From Corythucha ciliata (lineage: Eukaryota > Arthropoda > Insecta > Hemiptera > Tingidae), in the NCBI GenBank assembly GCA_038030265.1, contig CM075943.1, forward strand, positions 34,906,001-34,970,000: a stretch of DNA of 64,000 nucleotides, written 5' to 3'. Within the stretch, counting starts at the first letter, position 1. Each line of letters begins with the position of its first letter. Both the position numbers and the translations under genes were made by a program. Of this stretch, positions 59,601 through 64,000 are shown in pieces. Under the pieces are notes generated by a model, which was not told where the DNA came from, did not search any database, and worked only from the letters and a program-made list of their open reading frames with translations.

Positions 59601-62491
59601 AGACCACAAACAAAATTTGGGCAGGCGATTGCGAGTGGTATTGCAGCGCTCACGCCACACAACACCGTGTACCCTGGCACTCACAAGTGTACTCGAACGT
59701 CGTTGGAGCTCACTCGATACGAACAAGGCTGTGCACGGTTACGGCGCTTTACGTGACCCCCTCCCCCTTAAGACCATCGGCCAGCTCGGGTTTGTTAAAA
59801 ACTTGTTCTGTGGTGACATTTCATTGAATTCGTGTGTTCAAGGATTCACGCTAGTGATTTATTAGTGCTGCAAGAACTTTTTGCGAGTATTTCGCAAAAT
59901 TTATTGCACCCCATTCTTGAATAATTTTCATAAGCCACTCTATTGCTGGAAACAGCATGCTCAATTGCTCAACAGCAAAACGCCTCTTTCAACATTTGCC
60001 TACGAGACGAACAAGTATAACTTTCTAGGGACAGTCAAGTGAAAATTACTTTTTTTTTAACCATTAGTATCAGCTTTTTGTGCCGGTACGGTTCATGTCG
60101 TTAAATGATGAACCCTCTCTTCACACTAAACATCGGCTGATTGTTCATTTGAGTCCTGTGCAGAGTTGGTTTATTACTGTTCTCCACTTGATACCACTTC
60201 CACTGTGCCTTCCGACGATCATGAAAAAAATAAAAACATTATACCTATTTCATTCTGCTTAAAACGACATGACTGCTGATTTGTCCCGTTTTGTAATATT
60301 AAAAAAATTATGGGCCATTATGTCCCCTTACTGCACAGCATTCTTAGCTTCTTAAAAAAAAAGGACAATTTCTAACTTTTAATTCTTTTACGCCTGTTTT
60401 TTTTTTTACGCCTGGCAAATATCGGTTTATTGATGGAACCAGCTTTTTATGGGGGTTCTAACGTCTTACGGTAAAGAACCCCCTCCCCCAGATGATAATA
60501 CTCCCAATCACACCCGATGATTACTATGAAAGACCATTTTGGTGACCTGTTTAAGTTGTTTAGCAAACTTGCTTATTGAGGTCGCCAGATATTTCATGAA
60601 TAACCGATTTTCTCGTGGCCGTTCTAGTCGGGGTCTGAAGTAATGAAGTTAAGCAAAATCCGTGAAACCCGTTATTTAAAATGAGAATCTTGAATGCCAC
60701 TGCTGTGTATCGCCTATCGTTCGTTTTCCGCGGGACAGAGGCTCCCAGCAGAGCCAGCAGCTGCGCTGGTTCCGTTTTCGAGTTAGGACAACTTAAAAGC
60801 TGCTACTAAAACGTTAGTAAAGCATCGAGACGCTATCACATCACACAAGATACTGTTTATAAATGTATATGTCGCATCCACTTCGCGAAATTGTCCACTT
60901 CATGAAATGAATGTCCATTTCACTATGTGGCTCTACTTGCCGTAATTTAAAAAAATTACGACATCTGTACAAAAAAAATATCCATTTCTTGAAAAGGAAA
61001 TCGCGTTTGTCCAGTTGCTGAAATTAAGCTTCCTTACTACAAGTGGATGCACAACGTCATTTTTTAGCGGGTTTTTGAGTGCTCAATAAAATAACCTCAA
61101 TAAAAAAAAACTTGTTTCAGCATCAGAGATTCCTCACTCGTCCATTTCACGAAAAGGATAATACTGTGCATCCACTTGCAGTAAGGAAGCTTGATTTCGG
61201 CAATTGGACAAACACGAATTCCTTTTCAAGAAATGGACAATTTTATTGTCAAGATGTCGTAATTTTTTGAAGTTACGGCAAGTGGAGCCATCTCGTGAAA
61301 TGGACATCCATTTCGTGAAGAGGACATTTACTCGACATGGATACGACATATGTATATCATTGGCCCCCGGACTATTCTACCCAGGTCGTTCTCGATTTAT
61401 TCGGTTGCTCAGAATCCACAGACGCCTATACAGCGCATGTAGGACACAGGCAAGTCCTGTACGGATTCATTTCTCCAATGAATGTCTTAGCGAGCCCCAG
61501 TCGTGTCATAGTAAAGATTACAGTGAGCTGCGCATGACTTTTCTGATCTTCAAGTCCGAAATGTTGATCGGAATGCGCATATACAAGTACGCCTAGGTGT
61601 ATTTGGCAATGTATTTGTTCTTCTGGAATTTAGTAATAAGGAATGGCGATTTATTCGATTCATGTGAAAAGGTAATGTGGAGAAGGAAGGAGGATAGATA
61701 AGTGAAGAAGTAGGCGTGTTGAAAAGCCAATGGCAACTTCCACCCAACTCCTTCAAGAAGAGCCATTCTTAACTCCACTTTTTATAATGAGCTACTTCCG
61801 ACGTATCGGGAATCAAGAGGAAGAGAGAGAGGAAAAGCGCTTCAGGGGATTACTGTGTACGAGGGCGTCCATATTTTCTTCTAATGTTTTATGTAAAGGG
61901 GGTGGGGGTGGGAAGTGAATCGTTTCAATCTTCCCTTCACGGAAACTCGAGATAATTCTCTTGTTGTTTCTCTTCCAAAAAAGAACAAATACCGCAAAAA
62001 TGTTGCCTGAAAAGATTGTCTCCTGACTGATGTGATATACCGTAAAGCCGGGTTCTTCCCGAAGAAAAAATAAATAAATAACAAAAGAGCAACCCGAGTG
62101 GAATTAGAATAAATTTAACTAAAATAATAATTAAAATTATAATACTAAAACTAAAATTATAATAAATTTAATTGAAAAAATTTACTTTAATCGTTAGAAG
62201 AGTATGAGACGCCTGGACGCCGTCAGAAGCTTTTATGCGTAGCACGTACGAATCACGCGTTTCCCGATCCAGCGGCTCCTTCAGCGTAAGCACACCCGAG
62301 TCACTTAGAGCGAATTTCCCGTCGCTTCCACTCACTAAACTGTACACTGTTTTCCCGATCGTGTCCGGATCTGTCGCTTTCACCACGCCGACCGCTTCAC
62401 CAATTTCCGTTTCTTCCGAGACGCTGATTTCCGATGGATTCCCTTCGAAAGACGGTGGACTGTCGTTTTTGTCCAATACATTGACTCGAAC
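22190..62491 (-). CDS. ft: Fat-type giant protocadherin gene, 3' part (16 exons seen)
   Basis: Sixteen minus-strand exons join in frame into 3,269 codons plus a stop; each junction has GT donor and AG acceptor and compatible phase. Order: ~18-19 cadherin repeats with DxNDNxP linkers, four EGF modules, laminin G, EGF, laminin G, one membrane helix, ~460-residue cytoplasmic tail. In the Fat family this is a cell-surface receptor that binds Dachsous on neighbouring cells and signals to planar polarity and the Hippo kinases. The 4 EGF-LamG-EGF-LamG order and the tail blocks fit Fat/FAT4 better than Fat-like (kugelei)/FAT1-3; that choice rests on recalled family knowledge, not a search. Fat has about 34 cadherin repeats, so roughly 15 repeats, the signal peptide and the promoter should lie beyond 64 kb. 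Large introns (9.8, 8.9 and 9.4 kb) are packed with transposons; none was seen to break an exon. Confidence 0.93.
23004..23272 (-). CDS. ft: ft exon 15 of window: cytoplasmic tail, proline-rich
   Basis: 269 bases, phase 1 in and phase 0 out, acceptor TTTCAG and donor GTATAT. It has no methionine near its start, so it is easily missed. It encodes RYREGSGNLRKYKSTPPH, several proline clusters including LPPPP (fits an EVH1-binding pattern) and the conserved-looking block ARLSPSSELSQQMPR, ending ILTLQ. The next exon continues with DISGKPLQSA. Confidence 0.88.
23332..23570 (-). CDS. ft: ft exon 14 of window: cytoplasmic tail
   Basis: 239 bases, phase 2 in and phase 1 out, acceptor AATCAG and donor GTATAC. 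It encodes YKDQDVMSEHQQ, a histidine/proline-rich middle and ENSSSIAPSDIDIVYHYK. The last block is an acidic/hydroxyl-rich motif of the kind found in the membrane-proximal Fat tail. Intron sizes here are short (59-65 bp). Confidence 0.88.
23636..24083 (-). CDS. ft: ft exon 13 of window: LamG2 end and membrane helix
   Basis: 448 bases, phase 1 in and phase 2 out, acceptor AATAG and donor GTAAGG. It starts FIGCLANFTINNE, the closing strand of laminin G 2, with the last cysteine in LQRGCSG. A hydrophobic helix of about 25 residues rich in V, L, I and F lies at about 23848-23930, followed by a basic stop-transfer run (RLRRQAKEK). The rest is the first cytoplasmic part, with glycine-rich stretches, ending ELISK. 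Confidence 0.94.
24147..24411 (-). CDS. ft: ft exon 12 of window: middle of LamG2
   Basis: 265 bases, phase 0 in and phase 1 out, acceptor TTTCAG and donor GTAAGC. It encodes LINGQPAYISRLGSAAS, the DGQWHNITLE core and LFVGGVKRD typical of laminin G, ending AEFSMP. It joins the next exon through a split serine codon. Confidence 0.92.
24597..25212 (-). CDS. ft: ft exon 11 of window: LamG1 end, EGF5, LamG2 start
   Basis: 616 bases, phase 2 in and phase 0 out, acceptor TCCCAG and donor GTTTGT. It completes laminin G 1 (MYLGG, then GCVHSVSINGRPLNL), carries a fifth EGF-like module at about 24870-25010 with a long first loop rich in serine, and opens laminin G 2 (LTDGAFVEMKISE). The alternation EGF-LamG-EGF-LamG is the Fat/FAT4 order. 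Confidence 0.93.
25287..26866 (-). CDS. ft: ft exon 10 of window: last cadherin unit, four EGFs, LamG start
   Basis: 1,580 bases, phase 0 in and phase 2 out, acceptor TTCTCAG and donor GTAAGC. It begins VEIEDSGEPKMRSQHP with linker DQNDNPSTP, then a divergent membrane-proximal cadherin-like unit. Four six-cysteine EGF modules follow at about 26040-26200, 25930-26032, 25800-25912 and 25690-25795. The second to fourth share a C-x-x-NPC start followed by GG-x-C. The first laminin G domain starts near 25670 (FNELSYMTF) and runs into the next exon. Confidence 0.96.
26867..28235. other. ft intron with transposon end
   Basis: Contains TACAGGGTGTTCCAGC at 26982, a start shared in its first 12 bases with the element at 38271, and the hairpin element at 27536-27917. 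No coding sequence seen. Confidence 0.5.
27536..27917. mobile_element. ~380 bp foldback-like hairpin element
   Basis: Arms 27536-27624 and 27815-27917 are inverted: AAATAACCCCATAATTC outside, ATGATGATG/CATCATCAT and GGTGGTGAAAGTG inside. The centre is about 190 bases without coding content. Confidence 0.8.
28236..31585 (-). CDS. ft: ft exon 9 of window: giant exon with ten cadherin linkers
   Basis: 3,350 uninterrupted coding bases, phase 1 in and phase 0 out, acceptor TTTCAG and donor GTGAGT. Ten successive linkers are visible: one degenerate (VSVVNFP, 31320-31340), then DANDNAP, DVNDNPP, DQNDNAP, DANNNAP (about 30050-30076), GENLNTP (29723-29750), DINDNPP, GVNEFYP (about 29098-29126), DGNDPPEF with one residue missing (about 28779-28802) and DVNDNGP. 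Each repeat otherwise keeps the xDxD loop and LDRE strand. Several linkers have lost the acidic and Asn ligands for calcium, which in Fat-class cadherins is associated with bends in the ectodomain. The exon ends QLEIL, continued by VEIEDSGEP. Confidence 0.96.
31657..31910 (-). CDS. ft: ft exon 8 of window: cadherin repeat and linker
   Basis: 254 bases, phase 2 in and phase 1 out, acceptor TTGCAG and donor GTAATT; the preceding intron is only 74 bp. It encodes YNLVGENVERF, the LDRED strand, linker DENDNAPKF and ends SVPDRTEPG. The short acidic loop is completed at the start of the next exon. Confidence 0.9.
31985..32165 (-). CDS. ft: ft exon 7 of window: cadherin linker
   Basis: 181 bases, phase 1 in and phase 2 out, acceptor CTACAG and donor GTAACG. 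It encodes GAPPLTGSG, linker DVNDHSPEF (DxNDH in place of DxNDN) and the early repeat to TDLDAGLNAKI. Adjacent exons complete the domain on both sides. Confidence 0.9.
32640..32917 (+). repeat. SINE-related copy with AAT tail
   Basis: Shares the block AAACGCCCGCGTA-x-TACGGG and TGTGAAGTGCACA (32789-32822) with the SINE at 38855-39170 and ends in an A-run and (AAT)n tail at 32886-32917. The tRNA-like head is not recognisable. Confidence 0.55.
33142..33551. mobile_element. pogo/Tigger-like non-autonomous element
   Basis: Starts CAGTAGAACCTCGATAACTC and ends with the complement of AAGTGGAACCTTAATAACTC. Several internal CGAGTTAT / ACTTATA repeats follow. CAGTnGAACCTC-type ends are known from pogo-related transposons. 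No transposase remains. Confidence 0.65.
33837..34117. repeat. ~90 bp direct repeats
   Basis: 33837-33926 and 33991-34081 share TTGCGGATTCCATATGTGAA and TATACTGCTATACCATACC. A third partial copy follows at 34082-34117 without a gap. Confidence 0.85.
34125..34260. mobile_element. ~136 bp miniature element with GGGCCGTATTTATGAACG ends
   Basis: Inverted ends GGGCCGTATTTATGAACG and CGTTCATAAATACGGAC around an A-rich centre. It lies almost directly beside the next miniature element. Confidence 0.75.
34266..34402. mobile_element. ~137 bp hairpin miniature element
   Basis: GGCCCGTATTCATAGTCG start and TGAATACGGACC end, same family as 3949-4086 in the tandem unit. The centre CGATTCAAAACAGACGACTC is shared exactly. 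Confidence 0.8.
34410..38260. other. ft intron, little recognisable content
   Basis: Contains C and G runs (35261-35270, 35429-35439, 35741-35750), a 43-base A run at 36251-36293 and short frames of no recognised content, including a 105-codon minus frame at 36304-36621. No exon with cadherin motifs was found. Confidence 0.45.
38510..38676 (+). mobile_element. retroposed segment with AATAAA and poly(A)
   Basis: An insertion in the left arm absent from the right arm. It ends CCAATAAAGTTGTCTAT followed by 30 A residues (38647-38676), with AATAAA at 38632-38637. This is the mark of reverse transcription of a polyadenylated RNA. The source was not identified. Confidence 0.7.
38855..39170 (+). 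mobile_element. tRNA-derived SINE with 12 bp target duplication
   Basis: The head has a strong B box GGGTTCGAATCC (38912-38923) after a tRNA-like GGTGTAAT region, then a body and an A-rich tail. AAGCTTTCCAAT flanks it at 38843-38854 and 39171-39182. The opposite arm of the host element (39654-39680, minus) shows the uninterrupted site. It would be copied by a LINE reverse transcriptase. Confidence 0.9.
40060..41600. other. ft intron, no feature supported
   Basis: AT-rich with a CT-rich patch at 41398-41425. No cadherin coding sequence seen. Confidence 0.5.
41610..42117 (-). CDS. ft: ft exon 6 of window: two cadherin repeats
   Basis: 508 bases, phase 0 in and phase 1 out, acceptor CCTCAG and donor GTAAGC. 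It holds VSATDVDEGLNG, linker DINDNPPTF, then YDADTQPFNGQ and LDREK, ending at AMDTG. The 9.4 kb intron that follows carries several transposons and a SINE. Confidence 0.92.
42201..42617 (-). CDS. ft: ft exon 5 of window: one cadherin repeat and two linkers
   Basis: 417 bases, phase 0-0, acceptor TTGCAG and donor GTACGG. The first linker is unusual, DVNDMWPEF (DxNDM), the second is DMNDNAPVF. Between them a full repeat carries KAVDKDEGKNG and HPLDRE. The exon ends at IGASVHQ, just before the next conserved acidic loop. Confidence 0.92.
42695..42885 (-). CDS. ft: ft exon 4 of window: second half of a cadherin repeat
   Basis: 191 bases, entering in phase 1 and leaving in phase 0, acceptor CGGTAG and donor GTATAA. 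It encodes NNGRVEYSIASGDDE through LLDRET to LSSTVQ, the part of a cadherin repeat missing from the exon before it. The plus-strand reading frame over this stretch is a shadow. Confidence 0.88.
43439..43906. mobile_element. ~470 bp inverted-repeat element
   Basis: 40-base arms at 43450-43489 and 43853-43892 agree at about 38 positions (GGTGGGGTAGTCGATTTTAT). Similarity continues outward to an ACCTT. An internal part (about 43545-43600) resembles 50897-50960. No coding content. Confidence 0.8.
44016..44209 (+). mobile_element. SINE with tRNA-Leu/Ser-like head
   Basis: GCAGAGTGGCCGAGGTCGTT and B box GGGTTCGATTCCC (44080-44092) are those of a long-arm tRNA. Flanked by CATTGGAGAAATGTT at 44001-44015 and 44210-44224, a 15 bp target duplication. 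The 3' part (GTATGGTAGTTGGATGTAAAG) is loosely similar to the core of the other SINE. Confidence 0.9.
44343..45306. mobile_element. ~960 bp nested inverted-repeat element
   Basis: Outer ends GCCTTTACACTGCGCGAAAC and its complement at 45283-45303. Inside, a second inverted pair (44679-44800 and 45150-45265) shares GTTGCGTTTTGAGATATCGG. The centre has no coding content. Confidence 0.75.
45691..45836. repeat. tandem hairpin repeats, 25 bp unit
   Basis: Three units at 45711-45735, 45736-45760 and 45761-45785. Each starts GGGCATT after one A and ends AATGCCC (TTGCCC in the second), so each unit can fold. A weaker unit precedes them. Further single hairpins of the same stem lie at 45852-45871 and 46017-46036. 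A separate ATTGTCACATT/ AATGTGACAAT pair fills 45782-45836. Confidence 0.85.
46600..47060. repeat. degenerate ~30 bp repeats, family 2
   Basis: Units around CAAAAACCAAATTTCGTAG then TTT-GGCTCCTT recur with heavy change; 47750-47960 is a continuation. Same style as 21.4 kb. Confidence 0.65.
48523..49223. mobile_element. nest of Harbinger-like miniature elements
   Basis: Two outer elements, 48523-48821 and 48825-49223, each split by later copies: 48623-48770 inside the first, 48925-49028 and 49038-49185 inside the second. Most have GGCCC-type ends, TTTTCACCAA just inside, and TTA on both sides. No transposase. Confidence 0.85.
49478..49663. mobile_element. ~186 bp GC-rich miniature element
   Basis: Inverted ends with ACTAGGAGAAAAAAGACGCC and GACGCGCG. 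A relative is at 54377-54551. Confidence 0.8.
50011..50399. mobile_element. ~390 bp foldback-like hairpin
   Basis: Arms of about 175 bases, 50011-50190 and 50225-50399, share TGTCACTCCATCATCACATA. The loop has AAGCGCCGGCGCTT, a small palindrome related to those at 55.16 and 55.6 kb. Confidence 0.85.
50400..51831. other. ft intron, no gene seen
   Basis: Contains a partial copy of the 43.5 kb element interior (50897-50960) and a G run near 51492. No exon found before the cadherin exon at 51832. Confidence 0.5.
51832..52033 (-). CDS. ft: ft exon 3 of window: cadherin linker and repeat start
   Basis: 202 bases, entering in phase 0 and leaving in phase 1, acceptor CCGCAG and donor GTACGT. It completes the repeat begun in the previous exon (VEAEDGGKPAL), carries linker DVNDNAPLF and ends at DLDSG. 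The intron after it is 8.9 kb. Confidence 0.92.
52113..52346 (-). CDS. ft: ft exon 2 of window: cadherin linker and half repeat
   Basis: 234 bases, phase 0-0, acceptor TTTCAG and donor GTAATT. It starts with the calcium-binding linker VTDMNDNPPVF and runs through the first strands of a repeat (DPDLAENGRVSFSV) to LDYEE. Preceded by a 9.8 kb intron and followed by a 79 bp intron. Confidence 0.92.
54377..54551. mobile_element. ~175 bp GC-rich miniature element
   Basis: Left end GGCCCGTTTCACACTAGG with GCCGACGCGCGCGTC. The right end has GGCGCCGGCGTCTTTTTTC and CCTATAG. Relative of 49478-49663. Confidence 0.7.
55595..55693. mobile_element. ~100 bp miniature element with AGTAAAAC ends
   Basis: Left AGTAAAACTTAGCGCCGGTG and right complement AGTAAAATTTAGCGCCGACG form inverted ends around ACATATGT. 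A half copy is at 55139-55191. Confidence 0.75.
56226..57768. other. ft intron with dispersed repeat copy
   Basis: 56270-56400 is related in reverse complement to 58545-58690. A further short repeat field (GCGAATTTGGTATTT type) is at 56930-57060. No recognised gene. Confidence 0.45.
57769..58492 (-). repeat. third copy of the palindrome arm, in an ft intron
   Basis: Matches 10163-11035 in the same orientation with several indels, including loss of about 15 bases in the small frame. It shows the repeat is a dispersed family rather than a local inversion. Confidence 0.85.
58985..59423 (-). CDS. unrecognised open frame (hypothetical)
   Basis: About 145 codons are open upstream to an in-frame TAG at about 59433. 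Readable stretches include LYRGTEDVTLGFRYPNVDMD and HFHWLPEFIRKIAATQPKVL, ending KMIQHF and a stop. Composition looks protein-like rather than AT-biased noise. No family is recognised, no methionine-led start is convincing, and no partner exon was found. It lies in an ft intron on the same strand, so it may be a relic of a transposon or retrocopy. Confidence 0.25.
59870..60860. other. ft intron, no gene seen
   Basis: AT-rich, with a T run at 60398-60408 and no recognisable coding sequence. Confidence 0.5.
60864..61358. mobile_element. ~495 bp foldback-like hairpin
   Basis: Arms of about 190 bases, 60864-61052 and 61167-61358, share AAGCTTCCTTACT, GTGGATGCAC and repeated GTCCATTTC-x-GAAA words. 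Small frames across it are by-products of the arms. Confidence 0.85.
61360..62185. other. ft intron, no gene seen
   Basis: Short frames only; A/T-rich tract at 62100-62180 directly before the donor of the first ft exon in the window. Confidence 0.5.
62186..62491 (-). CDS. ft: ft exon 1 of window: cadherin repeat
   Basis: 306 bases, phase 0 at both ends, acceptor TTCCAG and donor GTAAAT. It opens on a linker VRVNVLDKNDSPPSF, in which the usual DxNDN is DKNDS, and covers one almost whole cadherin repeat with LDRE and a late A.D motif, ending LLTIK. The next exon continues exactly at the following linker. The frame is open upstream in the protein, so earlier exons lie outside the window. Confidence 0.9.
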
Positions 62492-64000
62492 CTGGAACAG
62501 AACAACGTAAAGCATAAGGGGAATGTTCGATCGAATGTTCGCGTAAGCGTATTTTTCTATTAAAATGCCGAAATTAGAGTAGTCGAGAGTATTCATACTA
62601 CATCGCCTTAATTTATTTGCAGTGAAGGGAATATACACCAGAAATGTCTCCAGTACGTTACTTTAGGACTCATTTTTGCCATAAAAGCCGTCTCATTTGC
62701 CTCAGCATGTACAACGGAATAAGACAATTATTTACGTTGAAGAACAACGTACGGGAAAATTCTGTAAAAAATGAATGAACTTGTGTGTGTGTGATTCAAG
62801 GTGGTGGAATGTACCAGGTATAAAAGGACCCCAATAAAAATTAATTATTTCACGTATAATCGTTCAAGAATTTATGGATGCATGTCTGCAATATCCATGG
62901 CGACTATTATAATTCCTCGCATGATATATTGCAATCGGCGTCGTTAATAAAACTTGAAAAGGTATTTACCCTTTCCCTCCCCATAACACCAATCACCCCA
63001 GCACCGTCACTTCAATATCCTTATGTTAAATAAAAATATCGCTATAAATGACACGTTTGAAAGGAAAAAATCTGGTTGCGTATCATGGAAGAAGCTTGTA
63101 ACAGTCAAATATGATTAATCGCGCGTGATAATCCAACAACCATCCCCCTGAGACTTTGGAAGACTTGAGTGTCCCATGCGTGAAAAAAGGGAGTAAATTT
63201 TAAACTCCCCCCCCCCTTCGGTTCGGGAAGAGGCGTATATAGGCTTTCTTTTATAATATGTTTGTCTGGTTGAATTTACATTTATGACCCCCCCCCCACC
63301 GCCCTTCAACCCACTTTTCGAAACGGATTACTGTTACGCCATAGACATTCTATCCACGTTTAATAATTATTGAATGACGGTGGGAAGGGGTGAACTTGAA
63401 AACAAAAACTACTTTACAGACCTTTTTCCACGTCAAAAAGGGAACGAGGAAGGGGATTAGTTGAATATTCAAAGTGAGCCCTGAAAACGCGTTTAATCTC
63501 GACAGATACCACTACACCCGCGTTTCTCTTTCCTCATTCTTCTTCCTCTCTCCTCTTTTATTCTTTCGATCTTCTTTAAACAAGAGTAGAGGCGGCCTTC
63601 CGGGGGCTCTTTCTCTCTTGCCTCTGTGTATACTAACACTTGTGCATGTCTTATGTGGCCTGCCTGGCTGGAGAGCACACCGTCACCGCTAAAGTTTGTC
63701 ACCCGCAAGCCAGTCCCTTTTCCACAGCTTCTTCTTTCGTCTTTTGTCCCTCCTTTTATATCTTAATTGTCTAATCGCACGCAATAGTGAGTGTCCCACG
63801 AGGGGGCAACAACCTACAAGAGCAGCATTCCAATAGTGAGGAGAATGGTTTTGAGATGAAGGTGAGAAAACGAGGCAGTAACTCAACTCCCCCCCCCCCC
63901 AGTTCTGTCATGGATTTTAATTACTTATGTACCGATCAAATTAGCTATCAATTTGAAGAATAGAAGGAAGGGGCACAAGGTTATCACATGCTTATACACG
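62492..64000. other. ft intron, upstream end of window
   Basis: No cadherin coding sequence was found here. It holds CT-rich and C-run low complexity (63208-63216, 63288-63297, 63888-63900) and short unsupported frames. The preceding ft exons must lie beyond 64 kb. Confidence 0.6.

Noticed and set aside
22190..62491. Assignment to Fat-like (kugelei/FAT1-3) instead of Fat
   Set aside because: The 4 EGF-LamG-EGF-LamG order and the cytoplasmic blocks fit Fat/FAT4 better, though only a search or tree would settle it.

Overview
The window is animal nuclear DNA, most likely from an arthropod or a close protostome relative. Genes are split by GT-AG introns of 1 to 10 kb, the DNA between exons is AT-rich and full of transposon remains, and the one clear gene encodes a Fat-type giant protocadherin whose cytoplasmic tail resembles arthropod Fat. 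No prokaryotic features were seen.

The gene (ft-like, minus strand) occupies about 22.19-62.49 kb. Sixteen exons were traced by eye. Every junction has GT/AG signals and matching phase, and together they give an open frame of 9,810 bases (3,269 codons plus stop). The 5' end lies beyond 64 kb. In order the protein has about 18-19 cadherin repeats, four EGF modules, a laminin G domain, a fifth EGF, a second laminin G domain, one membrane helix and a long conserved cytoplasmic tail ending in EEYV. In flies Fat is the receptor for Dachsous and feeds planar polarity and Hippo growth control.

The 22 kb downstream of the gene holds no convincing intact gene. From left to right: a 2.7 kb tandem duplication bounded by three copies of a ~280 bp inverted-repeat element and carrying a broken THAP-domain mini-gene (1.8-7.5 kb); more THAP fragments on both strands (8.8, 12.0, 14.1 kb); a long palindrome (9.3-11.0 kb); an empty-site copy of the duplicated locus (15.35-15.74 kb); a decayed Gypsy reverse transcriptase fragment (17.7 kb); a degenerate ~30 bp repeat field (18.3-18.9 kb); and a 335 bp direct repeat (19.2 and 21.0 kb).

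The introns hold hairpin-like DNA elements at 27.5, 43.4, 44.3, 50.0 and 60.9 kb, Harbinger-like miniature elements nested in one another at 48.5-49.2 kb, a pogo-like element at 33.1 kb, tRNA-derived SINEs with clear target-site duplications at 38.9 and 44.0 kb, an inverted-repeat element at 38.3-40.05 kb, hairpin-forming tandem repeats at 45.7 kb, and fields of decayed ~25-30 bp repeats at 46.6-48 and 53-56 kb.

The most notable observation is at the left end. The target-site duplications of the three ~280 bp elements show that the middle copy is a hybrid of the outer two, so the 2.7 kb duplication arose by recombination inside a ~40 bp terminal repeat. No wholly new biological system was recognised.
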